Shown: positions 34,676-45,179 of the stretch, in pieces
How positions within the stretch are numbered: the first letter of the stretch is position 1
Layout of the letters: each line of letters starts with the position of its first letter
Origin: Patiria miniata
Lineage: Eukaryota; Echinodermata; Asteroidea; Valvatida; Asterinidae
DNA: 64,000 bases
Reading direction: 5' to 3'
Assembly (NCBI RefSeq): GCF_015706575.1
Contig: NW_024037059.1
Coordinates: forward strand, 12,127,730-12,191,729
Notes under the pieces: model-generated
Databases searched by the model: none
The model's input: only the letters and a program-made list of their open reading frames with translations
What the model was told of the DNA's origin: nothing
Program-made: the position numbers and the translations under genes

Positions 34676-37600
34676 TAGGGACCAAAATGGATATTTTCTA
34701 CTTGCTGGCAGGCTTCTGTTTTGTTCTTAATTTAAAAGTTCATTTTAACTTGAAGTTGAGTTGAACAGCGCAAGAATGAGTCAAATTGAAGAGCCGGTTC
34801 AAAAGTTATGGTAAATGGAAAATTTAAAGTCGTGAGAGTTCTTTGTTCAAAATTAAAGTTGAAACCATGGTAACATTAAGGTGACAAGAGAGAACTAAAA
34901 CAAATTGTAAACAAGTAAACAAAAATGGTAAACAAATTTATGGCTTCATATTTCCATAAGTGAAACACATATGGACTTTATTTTTGATATGCAGGTAGGT
35001 GATAGGCAGTCGGCCCGATCCACAGCGTATTTTGACAAAATCGTAACAGTATCAACATTTCTTCAACATTTCCTTCAAAATCACAATTATAATAACAGCA
35101 GGTTGCCATGGCAATAAAAGTAAACAAATACATTAATTGTCACACTTATCCATGTATTGATTGGTGTTTATCGGCTAAGTAACAGTATTTTGTTTTTATC
35201 TACCAACAGATTGCTGGCACGGTGGGTGCACAACAGGGTTTAAGTCTACTACGCCTTCTGTTTCTGTCTTATTCCCCTCAATAAATATGATGTTGTCCAA
35301 TCATTTTCAGTGTTTTTTCTTATTGATCTTCATGTCCATGTAAATTTATTTAAGGTACTACATGTAGTTCTAAATTTCCCTCCTTGTAGTCGTCAATTAA
35401 TTTGTAAGTATAAACAGCTTCGTAATCATCATAGACTATGTTGAACCACTGTGGAAAACCAGGTACTTGGCTGACAACTTTACCAGTGTATGGAAGTCTT
35501 TCCCCTTCAGAAATAAAGAAGTGACTTACTGTCTTGCCCACCAACAAAGGAATACTAACAGTTTCATCACTGGAAGTCATAGTTTGGGCTGATTCTCCTT
35601 CTACTATTGACAAAGCAGCATCCATAAACTTGTTCAAGTAATCTCGCATGGCAGTCCAGGTCTGTTCAGAAAATTTAAATTTCTTGTTGTCAGGAATATA
35701 CTGATGCAATTTGATTTTTACAAGCATTGAATCTTTCATTGTGATTATCGCATTGATTAATTTTATCATCTACCTGTTGCCTTGACTGCCAAAGACCAGC
35801 ATCTATAATTAAGTTAGTTAAATCTTCTTTGTGCTTCAATTTTACGACTTTTTTCCAGTTGAACTTGTTTTTCTTGCTGCTTTTTTACTAGTGCTTCATG
35901 CCTGACTTTTTCTCTTTCTTTTGCTTTTTCTCTTAGTTCTTTTGTGGGTTTTCCTATTACACTGTTTATCATTTCATTCATTTGTTCTTTACTCAAGGAA
36001 GTCATGAAATCAGATGTCTTCTTAAAAACGGAACATAACCTGTGCCTCATTGGCAATTGCAGATGCATTTGGTCGTTTCTTAATTAAATAATCCAAGTAT
36101 CCAAAGACTGTTTCAGGCAATTTATTATGTTTAAGTGTGGAAGCAGTGTCCGCTCTGAAAGAAACTTTGATTTCTTGGCATTGTGATATTTTCCACCGGC
36201 CATGTAATATTCTGTAACTCTGCTAATTAGCTGTTGTAATGCAATGAGTGTGTGCCTCATCATGCTTAAAGTGGTGTCATCTTTTTCCCATTCAGAAAAC
36301 AGGGAGTTAAACACATCATCCTTGACAATGAAACTCTTGTCAAAGCATGTACCGGTACTTTTACATTTGATTAATCAGAAAGTTGTTCATCAGATTGAAG
36401 AATTTGGTGAAAGAAGGTGTTCATATTTGAGTAGATGTCACACACACACATCAAGAATATGCCCTGGTGCTTCAGTAACACGCCAGAGAGGAGCGGTAAC
36501 CATTTTGTTAAGTATGCCCAACACTTTACAGCCAGCCACATACAAATCTATCTGTATATCAGCATGGACAGCTTTCAACAAGCCATTGGTTTGTCCAACA
36601 ACATTGTTTAGAAAATCGTACACATAATTCCTAAGGTGAAACACTCGTCCCCCTTGTAAAAATACAATGTTAAACCTATTGCCTCGAAAATTTTGTAAAT
36701 ACCTTGTGGAAAATCCCTTTGTACGTTCTCCAGGCTCTGAAACACCCACTTTTATCATCCCCACCCTTGGAGAGTGCCTTGCATGTAGTCCGAACAAGTC
36801 GAACTACTCCACTGTCTGAACCAAATACAGATACTCAAGTGACTGCCTCGGCTCCAACCTCCCCCCCCCCCCTCCCTCCCTCCCCCCAAGAACACATCCT
36901 CGAAACCTTTGAAACTTTTACTTATTGTTTCTGCCATAGAAACAAGTAAGTGAAGGCCACAAAAGAAATTGTTCATGTGCACAACCTTCTCCTTAGCAGC
37001 ATCTGTGAAATCCCCCCAATGTTGTGTCACTTTTGGCAGGCACTCTTCCCTGAATGCCTTTAGCAGGTCATTGAATTTGGATTCTGTTGCAGCCCTATCA
37101 CTCATTGTGTTTTTAATTTGTGCCAGAATTTGCATGCCAACGTTAGACTGACTGGTACTATAGATACATGTATATCATCAAGTATAATTTTAAAAGTTGA
37201 CAATATGTCTTCTGCACTTTCAGAGATCATTTCTCTCAACCCCAACACGTATGATGCTTCTGCTCCAGAAACAGTGTATGTCATGTAAATGCCCCCCCCC
37301 CCCCTTTAGGTGTCTCATCGGTTGATATTGTGATATTTTTTTCTTTCTGGAGCCCCTCTATTTGACGTTGGGAAAGAAGAAGCCACTCATCATTAATGTG
37401 GGCAAGTTCTAAAACAGCCGACATCACCTGTGAAATGTTCTCAAATGCTACATGGGCAGTGAGGAGCTTGTAAACACAAGACCTTGTTTCTGCCATGTAG
37501 TATTTGGCGCCGTCTTTAGTTGTGGTCAATACCGCGGTTTGTCCAGTTTTGTCATTGAGTTTATGATTAAGGTCAGCATTGTTGTCTTTTAAGTCTAAAA

Positions 37601-38969
37601 TGATTTCATTTTGCTGTTCTACCTGTGTCTCAGCTCTTTTTTGACTTTTTCATAAATTTCTGCTTTACTCGCGTTGCTGTGATCCAACTTTGCTGCTTTG
37701 TTTGTCAAAAAGTCTTTTTCGGTGCCAAGTTTCCTTTTTGCACTTTTGGCTTTGTGCAACATTTTTTTCTGAGTGTGTAACTTTTTTTCAAGATCTTCGA
37801 TCGTTTCCTTCTTGCAACCTGATTGTTTGGGGTTTTTTGGCCGTTTTTCTCGCCTCCCTATAACTGTTAATTTATGTGGTGACACTTTTTCTCCCAGTTC
37901 ACGTGCCAGACTTTCATTGGCGGATTGTAGTGCCTCCATATCACTTTGTGAAGTTGTTGCTGTTGATCTAGGCCCTAGTGGTTTTGACTGGGGAACTGCG
38001 TATGCCGTTTCCTCCCGTGTTTGTAAAAGTTCTGGGCTACGGAGGAATCTCTTCATCAGGTCCCGTCTCTTGACATGCATGGTTTCCCACTGTTTCTGGA
38101 GAGATTTTGCAGTGGGGAGATCTGTCATCTGTCACTGATATCATCGTCCATCGACAATCATAATAAATAGCCACTCACACAATAAAAAATGTAATCACTG
38201 TGGTTGTCGATCAATCATAATATCAATAATTAACTTGATAAAAAAAGAATATCAATAATTACTCATTGTAATCATTATCAACTTTAGTAAATTTCATGTG
38301 AATATATCAGTTATCAGCATCACAAAGCACTTTTAAAAATTATTTATTTTTAATTAATTACCATTCATAAGAATATTTAGTACGAAATAATTTTTAAACA
38401 AAGCCGAATGCTAGTGAATATTGACGTGTATACTGCCCTAAATCGAACGTACCTGTAGGCTGAGTTTGAAATCCACCCCGGACACCGTGCATGTAAGCTG
38501 AAGCTGCATGGACCCCTACCGATTTACGCGCCGTTGAGCCCAGGCAGTGTCCACGCAGCGTTCCACGCAGTGTTCCGCTACATTGCCTTGCTGTGTGACA
38601 GAAGGTGACAACAAATACAAAGGAGTTGGCAACTTTTCTAGGGTGATTTGACATGCTTATATCATTTTTTTGACAGTTTCTAGCAGTTTCATAGGGGGGT
38701 TCAATGAAAACTCAACATTTTAATGTACTAACTGCATTCAAACATCAAGATTCCGGCGAAAAATTTGACGAATTATTTCGGACTTTCGATGATATAAAGG
38801 TATACACCGTAGCAATGCATAAACGTTTGGTAACGATGCATGTATTGTGTACATGATATGCGCGTGTGGCAACAAGCCATCGGCTCTCGCGAGATCGCGC
38901 TTACCACTTTTTGCACACGAAGGCATACCTGCGCAGAAGTGGATGCGCAGTAGTCCATTTCGGTCCCTA
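34676..38969 (-). mobile_element. Candidate DNA transposon, 4.3 kb, unassigned family
   Basis: The left end TAGGGACCAAAATGGA (34676-34691) is mirrored by TCCATTTCGGTCCCTA (38954-38969), 15 of 16 matching. Both ends abut the direct repeats R. The interior holds one long minus-strand gene (35350-38128) with transposase-like features, and no other genes. No short target duplication is apparent because R occupies both flanks. Short TIRs plus a gene of this kind fit a cut-and-paste element. The superfamily is not identified. Confidence 0.5.
35350..38128 (-). pseudogene. Transposase-like gene with coiled coil and Tudor-like tail
   Basis: In order on the minus strand: MTDLPTAKSLQKQWETMHVK and a Lys/Glu-rich coiled coil (about 37.6-38.1 kb); a helical part (AHVAFENISQVMSAVLELAH); NITISTDETPK with a candidate first Asp (about 37.3 kb); YVLGLREMISESAEDIL; KNTMSDRAATESKFNDLLKA with a candidate second Asp (about 37.05 kb); NNFFCGLHLLVSMA with a CxxH motif (about 36.95 kb); GNRFNIVFLQGGRVFHL; GCKVLGILNKMVTAPLW; a Lys/Glu-rich stretch (35.8-36.0 kb); and a C-terminal barrel-like domain, VGKTVSHFFISEGERLPYTG then PGFPQWFNIVYDDYEAVYTY (about 35.36-35.56 kb). 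D...D...CxxH in this order is the pattern of hAT, MULE and similar RNase H-fold transposases. The tail resembles Tudor domains. The gene is spread over about six frames, partly at homopolymer runs, so it is dead or contains introns. Confidence 0.55.
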
Positions 38970-39217
38970 CTATTTCAAAAAAAAAATAACTTCTTCATAA
39001 TTTTGAACTTGACCTGTGTTTGCATATCTTATTGAACTGTGAACCACGCGGAATTCTGAACACTTGCAATTTGATTTTTTTCTCACCTTCTGTACCGATT
39101 TATTCGTAAATGTGAAGTGCTCTGACACTTACCGGTCGTATCAAGCTATTTAAGCATTATTCTTATTTTTTATCAAATCAGTTTCCAAATTTGACAATAA
39201 CATCCTATCCCCCTTTA
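38970..39217. repeat. 250-bp direct repeat R, right copy
   Basis: Same sequence and orientation as 34425-34675. It starts immediately after the right inverted repeat of the 4.3-kb unit. Confidence 0.9.
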
Positions 39218-39249
39218 CTGTCTTTTGTGCAATATACATAGGCCTACAT

Positions 39250-39675
39250 CTATAAAATACCTACTTCAACAATAACTCCTTCCACTGAAACTTGTGTGTT
39301 GATGTATACTTCTGACTTTGAATGGATCTCACCAATAGAAACAAAGCATGTTGAATTCAACACTCTGGCAGCTGCTTCCAAGATCTCTACTGATATATCA
39401 AGAGTTGGGCAACGGGTGATCCTGTAATTTCTATTAATCAGAAGCACACCAGATGCTCCCTTTACAAACTGCCGAATAAGGACACACTCATGCTCCCTAA
39501 GCTTTGATACAACAACATCGTAGCAGACAGCTTTCGTGGGGCCTGTTCCATCAGCCACCGCTACCATAGCATTTGCAGTCCTATCGTTGATTTTCACTAT
39601 TTTCACTCTTACTCCCTTTGCATACAGCTTCTTTCTGTCTGTCGACTTCTGAATTTCTGCCAACGTCTCCATCAT
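39250..39675 (-). CDS. OB-fold-like exon
   Basis: The frame opens MMETLAEIQKSTDRKKLYAK and shows a beta-rich pattern: VRVKIVKINDRTANAMVAVA, DGTGPTKAVCYDVVV, ECVLIRQFVKGASGVLLINR, NYRITRC. This resembles an OB-fold of RPA-like single-strand DNA-binding proteins. A second strand-rich part (NTQVSVEGVIVEV) follows, perhaps the start of another OB-fold. A TTTTAG acceptor sits directly before GATGATGGAG, and the 3' end could be a GTAGGT donor, so it may be an internal exon. Whether it is a host or mobile-element gene is unknown. It is not inside either neighbouring element. Confidence 0.45.
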   Translation of the reverse strand: MMETLAEIQKSTDRKKLYAKGVRVKIVKINDRTANAMVAVADGTGPTKAVCYDVVVSKLREHECVLIRQFVKGASGVLLINRNYRITRCPTLDISVEILEAAARVLNSTCFVSIGEIHSKSEVYINTQVSVEGVIVEVGIL

Positions 39676-40563
39676 CCTAAAAAGACAAAACTAAAATAAA
39701 GGAATTGCAATGCGACGGCTATTTTTGTACAATCTCCAAACCGATATAGTAGTGCACAACCGTACATTGGGTTGGTCTGGGCAAGTCCATAAAACAAGAA
39801 ACAGCCGTCACATTGCAACTCGTGCAAGCGACGCATGCACGAGCGAATTGTATGCACTGGTTCATTTCCAGAAAATAGTACTATACTAACATAAGTAGGG
39901 CCTAACATCACACTCTTTCATTTTCACAAAGTAGCCAAATACCGACCCGAAGTCCTTTCAACAGTCCTTTTCACCAAGCCAATTAGTCAACAACTTTGAC
40001 AATTTTTACTTACCAACTGCGATTACTGTGGAAAACAAATGGGCTATACTGGCTGCACACCAAACGTCCACTTCTGCAGACTAAGTTACTTCGCTCTATC
40101 TAAACGGCCCTCCATACACATCCATTCAAAATCACACGTTGTGTAGGCAGCAGCCAGATTTATTCACTGAACAGAGGGCTCTAACAACATTCGACAGTGA
40201 TTCCTCTTGACATACGCCATTGAGGCATCTGTAACCAAAAAGGTTGACCTTTACGGAACATCCTGGAGGAGCTAGTTTTAATAACGGGAAGTCCCCCATT
40301 ATGGGTGGATGCTGTGCTGGAAGAAAAGGCTGCTGTGTTCCAGCCTTTTCATCTAGCCCAGGGATCGGGGTCACAGTCATCCATCAGTGGATCTGAAAAA
40401 AAATTTGCAGCCTTTTTTTCAGTGATGAATTCCTGCCTGCTTACCGAGTTACAAAAAAAACCAATACACATGTAGTTTTAATCATTAACTCGAAAGTTCC
40501 TCTTGTCAGGTTCTTGGCATTTGGTTGTGCTGTTTTTTCCAACTTGAGGCGGCTGTGCATGTG
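39676..40563. other. Interval left of the Polinton relic
   Basis: A minus-strand frame at 40132-40380 (PPGCSVKVNLFGYRCLNGVC) and a stretch before 40557 (SRLKLEKTAQPNAKNLTRGT) look weakly protein-like. They could be exons related to the OB-fold exon. No firm call is possible. 40558-40563 is the left target duplication CATGTG. Confidence 0.35.
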
Positions 40564-40865
40564 AGTAGTGAAGCCCGTCTAACCAGGTAATTCTGCCCGT
40601 TTTTGACGGGCTCTCGACCAATCAGAAAGCCGGATTTGGCCCCACGTGACCCTCATTAGCATAAAATGAGCAACGGCAATCTACCATTCAGCATGGGGGA
40701 GTGTGACGGGCGGAGGGGCTTGTGTTAATGCAAATAATTAAAGGAACGTACCATTGTTTGTTGTGTGGGATTATTTATAGTATACGTATACAGTATATAC
40801 CCATGATGTGGCTTGTAATTAATTTAATCATGTTAATGAACAAAATCAAAGAACGTATTTTCGTT
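40564..40865. repeat. Polinton terminal inverted repeat, left
   Basis: About 98% identical to the inverted right copy. It contains CACGTG, ATTGG (inverted CCAAT) and the octamer ATGCAAAT. Confidence 0.95.
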
Positions 40866-40942
40866 CTGTCACCTGCACTCTCTTTGGACCCTTATTGCGT
40901 ACCATTTGGGACACGGTGTCAAAATTAACGAGGAACTGGTTC

Positions 40943-43900
40943 CTATAATTCAAGGTAATACCTTGTTAGTTCCCCAAGAAAGTCACCAGTTTCGGGCTCC
41001 CATTCGCCATCATGACTGACGTATATTACACTATCGGTGTCATAATACAACACTCGCTGGTCGAGTTTCTCCAACAGTTCGTACAGTTTAAGACGAGCCT
41101 GGCAGGTCGTGTATGCGGCCAAATTAACATTGGTCATTCCTGATGACTCCACGAACTCTCCTGTGTTTTGCCACTGGACTTCCACCATCTCGTCATTGAC
41201 AAAGCTCACGCCCTGTATCTCAAGACCATCGCGTGTCATCATATCCAAGTATTCGGTGGGGTCCTTCACGTACGTAGTCTTGCTCATGTTGGGCCTCTGA
41301 CCAAACTTGCCAGAAACTAAAAGAATGGAGGGGGAAAAAGAAAAAAAATCATTATTAAAAAAAAGGTTGTATATCAGGAACAAAAAAAATCAAAACATTG
41401 TTAAAAGTGTACCACATGACTTTTGTGTTCAACCTGATATTCAATATATTTGGGGCAAGCCCACTCTTAGAAGTAAAAGTGTTGCCGTTTTGTGTAAATA
41501 ATAGCTGCGCTTGTTCGTGCATGGACTGTGTGTTGCCATAATTACAACGATAATCGATTCTCACATTTCTTAATGATTCAAAAGCTCTTCCGGAAATTTA
41601 AAAAACTTTTTGTTTTACTCAAATGTGCACTCTGTATATCTGTTTGAAGGTTAACATTTTGTTTTCCCTTAAATTATTTAACAAAGCAATTGTTTTCAGG
41701 GGAGTTCGAACAAATTGAAATGAGAAGCACCTTGGATTGTTGTTCGTGACAAAATAAATAATTTTATGGAAGGTTGAGAGGTGTCGCCAGAAAAGTAAAG
41801 TATTCTACGCAAACGAATGAACATCGTGGTAAAATGTGCATGAGTAAAAATAATACATGTACATGTATATGTCTCGCCTACCTGTTAAGCATGAGTTTGG
41901 CTATGGCCCTCAGTCCCAGGTTTATCTTGATTTTGTCCCACTCTAGATGAATTCCTTCTTTGTCCAAATATTGCTGAATGTACTGGTGCTTTTGTTCGTC
42001 GCTCTGACACCAGCTTCAGCTTTAGAAAGGCGTTGACGTAGCCTGCAAAGAGACCTCCCTCTTTGGTCTCGGGATTGTACACGGCGACTTCGTCAAAATG
42101 CCACACCTCGTATATTTGCAACAACTTGTAACCCATCTGAAGAGCCTTTTGCAGTTCCATGGTTACCCAGGTGCCAATCAACCGTCCCGAGGTCCTATAG
42201 GGGAGAACTGGATGGTACAACCCACGTGGTGGAAGCACTTTGCATTTCACCAACCCTTCGAACTCATCGATGTCTTTAAAGTTTTCGGTGATAATGAGCG
42301 GGTGGCCTATGATATATTTACCACATTTATTAACATACGGGTACAGAGATCGTATAGTCCCGGTACTTGATTTTTCTCCTGGACCTACCTCGTAATGGAG
42401 TCGGGTAGCGTTTGTACGACCACCGCAGAAAGCATCGCTTGGGATGAGTGGCGTGAGAATCTCTAAAGAAGAAACAAAGGCCTTCATCTCGGTGTTATGT
42501 TTAAGCTCGTCATCAAACTCGCATTCCCACTTTTCTACGTATTTGTATCCCTGACTTTCGATGTATCGGCGTCTGTCCATGGTCTTCTGGTACAACTCTT
42601 CCATGGTCAAGTTATTGTAGGGGTGCTTGGTATCCCGAGCCATGCAGGTGTGACCATGATGGAGACAGCCCTGGAACTCCAGTACGGTTTTGGCCCCATC
42701 AGCCTCATAGTAACCGTCCACCTTGTAGTTACCGATGTGTTTTTCACTATTGTTGGCAGCGTGTTGGATGTAATGGCCTGTCTGATGAGTCGGCCATTTC
42801 AACCACTGGAGAGCTTTGGCTGACTGTCAGTCATTGGAGGGATAACCGTTGTGTGGGATGATGGCTATTGTGTCCGGATCCAAGTATTTGGTTCGGTACA
42901 CCAAGTTGCAGGCTGAGGCTTTGGTGATGCAATGCTGAAACGGATCTATCCCGGGGTTTTTCTCGTCGGCCGTCATCTCCATAAAGAGAGACCGGAAGCT
43001 GAGGCAGCACCGACGGAGAATGTCTACATCAGACCGGCAGTATTTCACGATCTCTTGCTGGAAATCAAAAGTGTCGTTTCTGTGCTCCTCGTACCACTTC
43101 ACAAAGGTTTGTCTGTCTGCAGACTTCATCGAATCGGGATTATAGTAGTGCATCTCTGGAAGGTGGGGCAGTACGCAGCTCTGATTGGCCCAAGTGTTGA
43201 AAAGGTGGGGGAAGTAACCTTTCGCCAATTCTTTCAGACCGAAAGCACTGGGTAGTTTAGAGAGGGCCATGGGAAGAAAGTTGAACGAGTCGATGAACTT
43301 CATGTCATTTGCGGGCACCGTGATGCTCATTACCTTTGCTCCGTTGAAGATGACTTCGGGCAAAACAGCATTATTGTAAAGATACCGCAGGACAAAGTAG
43401 GAATTGTACCCCTTGAAATTGTGGCATAGGACAATGGCACAAGCATTTTCTTCGCTGAACAGCCACTTGCAAAAGTCTTGCCTGGTGTTAGGCCCAGCGA
43501 AAACTTGCTCGTTCTTCCCGCATCGTTGACATGACGTTACGTTTTCTCCTTCCATGCACTGGCTACATACTTTGTGTGCGATACATAGATTGGGTTCGTG
43601 GATACCCGTTTCTTGTACACATTCAAAATCGAAGAAGATATAACTCGTGACGTCGACATTGTCCTGCATGTTTTTCTGCCTCTTTTTCTTTCGGCTCTTC
43701 GTCAGTGGGTTTGTCTTTACCCCCCGCGACCGGTCGCATTTAGCAAAGATGATCGGGTGGAACAAACTCTCTGCAAACTTTGCAGAACTTTTCTCCACAT
43801 CTGTGATCTTGAGCTCTGAGACGTCTTCGGCTGACGAACTGATCGCAGTCTGGGCATCGGAAGTGGGTTTTGCATACAGAAGTGCCACGAGTGTTTGGTT

Positions 43901-44548
43901 TGAGATGATTATCGAAGCACACTGCGCTCTTGAAGTGTCGATTACATTCGTGACAGTACACCCAGTCCTCGACCTCATCGCAGTTGGGCTGGAAACAGAG
44001 GTAGCACGAACCGCGACATCTATGGTCTTCAGTATGGTTGTAGCCTTTGAGACATTCAATGCAGAAATAGCTTCGGTTTAGGAAGGCGGGCATGCTGGTG
44101 ATGACGTCATAGTGGTTGTCGTGGTGATACAGACACATCTGTTTGCTGGCCGAGGGTCCCCTGTATATGACGGCATTAGCGTAGTCTTTAGAACAGACTA
44201 CTAGTTGATAATGAGGAAGTACTTGCTGCGTACTGTTTGTCAATTTTAGCCTTGGCCGTGATGATGGCTTGTGCACAACATAGCTCGTCTTTATTAACAA
44301 TCTGGATAATACATTGTTTTTTCCTTCAAGAACCTTTCTATGTCTACGTATCTTTTCTTCGTGGCCTTGCTTCCTTGCAGAATAGCGACCTGAGTAACGT
44401 GTATCTCAAGGGTTCCATCAATAGTGAACTCTTCGTATGACTGCAACACCGTCTCCACCCTCGATAGGAACCGTTCTGCCGTCAAATTTTGCTTAGTGAT
44501 GAAGGGTAAAGTTATGGGATAATCGAGCTCAGGATGCACGACTACCAT
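40943..44548 (-). pseudogene. Polinton protein-primed DNA polymerase B fossil
   Basis: Parts recognised on the minus strand: an N-terminal module (ELDYPITLPFITKQNLTAER, near 44.5 kb); a Cys/His-rich zinc-binding region (about 43.7-44.2 kb); a 3'-5' exonuclease region with FFDFE, HNFKGYNSYFVLRYLY and YCRSDVDIL (about 42.9-43.7 kb); and the polymerase region with SLYPYVNKCGKYIIGHP, KFGQRPNM and the catalytic YYDTDSV (about 41.0-42.4 kb). This is the family B, protein-primed polymerase of Polintons and related elements. The gene is broken and should be read as a fossil. Confidence 0.85.
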
Positions 44549-44665
44549 ACGGATGAGATCATGAGGCTCGATACCCTCGTACGCATTATTTCAATTTTTA
44601 CCCTCCCTTTAATTATGGTGTATACAGTACATAGGGGCCTACAATCATACATAAAATCCTACAAT

Positions 44666-44966
44666 ACGAAAATACGTTCTTTGATTTTGTTCATTACCAT
44701 GATTAAATTAATTACAAGCCACATCATGGGTATATACTGTATACGTATACTATAAATAATCCCACACAACAAACAATGGTACGTTCCTTTAATTATTTGC
44801 ATTTACGCAAGCCCCTCCGCCCGTCACACTCCCCCGTGCTGAATGGTAGATTCCCGTTGCTCATTTTATGCTAATGAGGGTCACGTGGGGCCAAATCCGG
44901 CTTTCTGATTGGTCGAGAGCCCGTCAAAAACGGGCAAAATTACCTGGTTAGACGGGCTTCACTACT
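44666..44966. repeat. Polinton terminal inverted repeat, right
   Basis: Inverted partner of 40564-40865. Directly followed by the target duplication CATGTG at 44967-44972. Confidence 0.95.
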
Positions 44967-44972
44967 CATGTG

Positions 44973-45178
44973 GCGTTCATACGACCGATGCGTCTTTCAT
45001 GATGAGACCTTTCACCTCGAGATGGTGAACTCTGGCACCCTGAACGCAATGCCGAGAAGGTCTCTCTGGCAGTTGATGATAGTGGGGTTCTCCGGCGGGT
45101 ACAGGTGGTGTTGCGTAATGTACTTTCGATAACATCAAAGTACACGTATTGTTTCCCTCTTTTCCCACTTACCCACAC
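44973..45178 (-). other. Coding-like flank of the Polinton insertion
   Basis: The minus strand contains VHYATPPVPAGEPHYHQLPE then RPSRHCVQGARVHHLEVKGL in an open frame, next to a strong GG/GTAAGT donor at about 45170. It may be exon sequence of the gene interrupted by the Polinton, but the frame and family are uncertain. Confidence 0.3.
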
Positions 45179-45179
45179 G

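Larger units (their letters stand above)
40564..44966 (-). mobile_element. Short Polinton/Maverick relic, 4.4 kb
   Basis: Terminal inverted repeats of about 300 bp run from 40564 to 40865 and from 44666 to 44966, beginning AGTAGTGAAGCCCG at each end. The flanks show a perfect 6-bp target duplication, CATGTG (40558-40563 and 44967-44972). Terminal AG and 6-bp duplications are Polinton hallmarks. Full Polintons are usually 15-20 kb with polymerase, integrase, protease, ATPase and capsid genes; here only the protein-primed DNA polymerase is recognisable. The two TIRs differ at only about half a dozen positions by eye, so the insertion is fairly young. The gene inside is broken in about three or four places. 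Confidence 0.85.

Noticed and set aside
34425-39217. LTR retrotransposon with 250-bp LTRs
   Set aside because: The repeats lack TG..CA ends, no reverse transcriptase, integrase or Gag-like sequence lies between them, and the inner edges are inverted repeats.
42098-44081. Long plus-strand frames inside the Polinton relic
   Set aside because: Shadows of the minus-strand polymerase gene.
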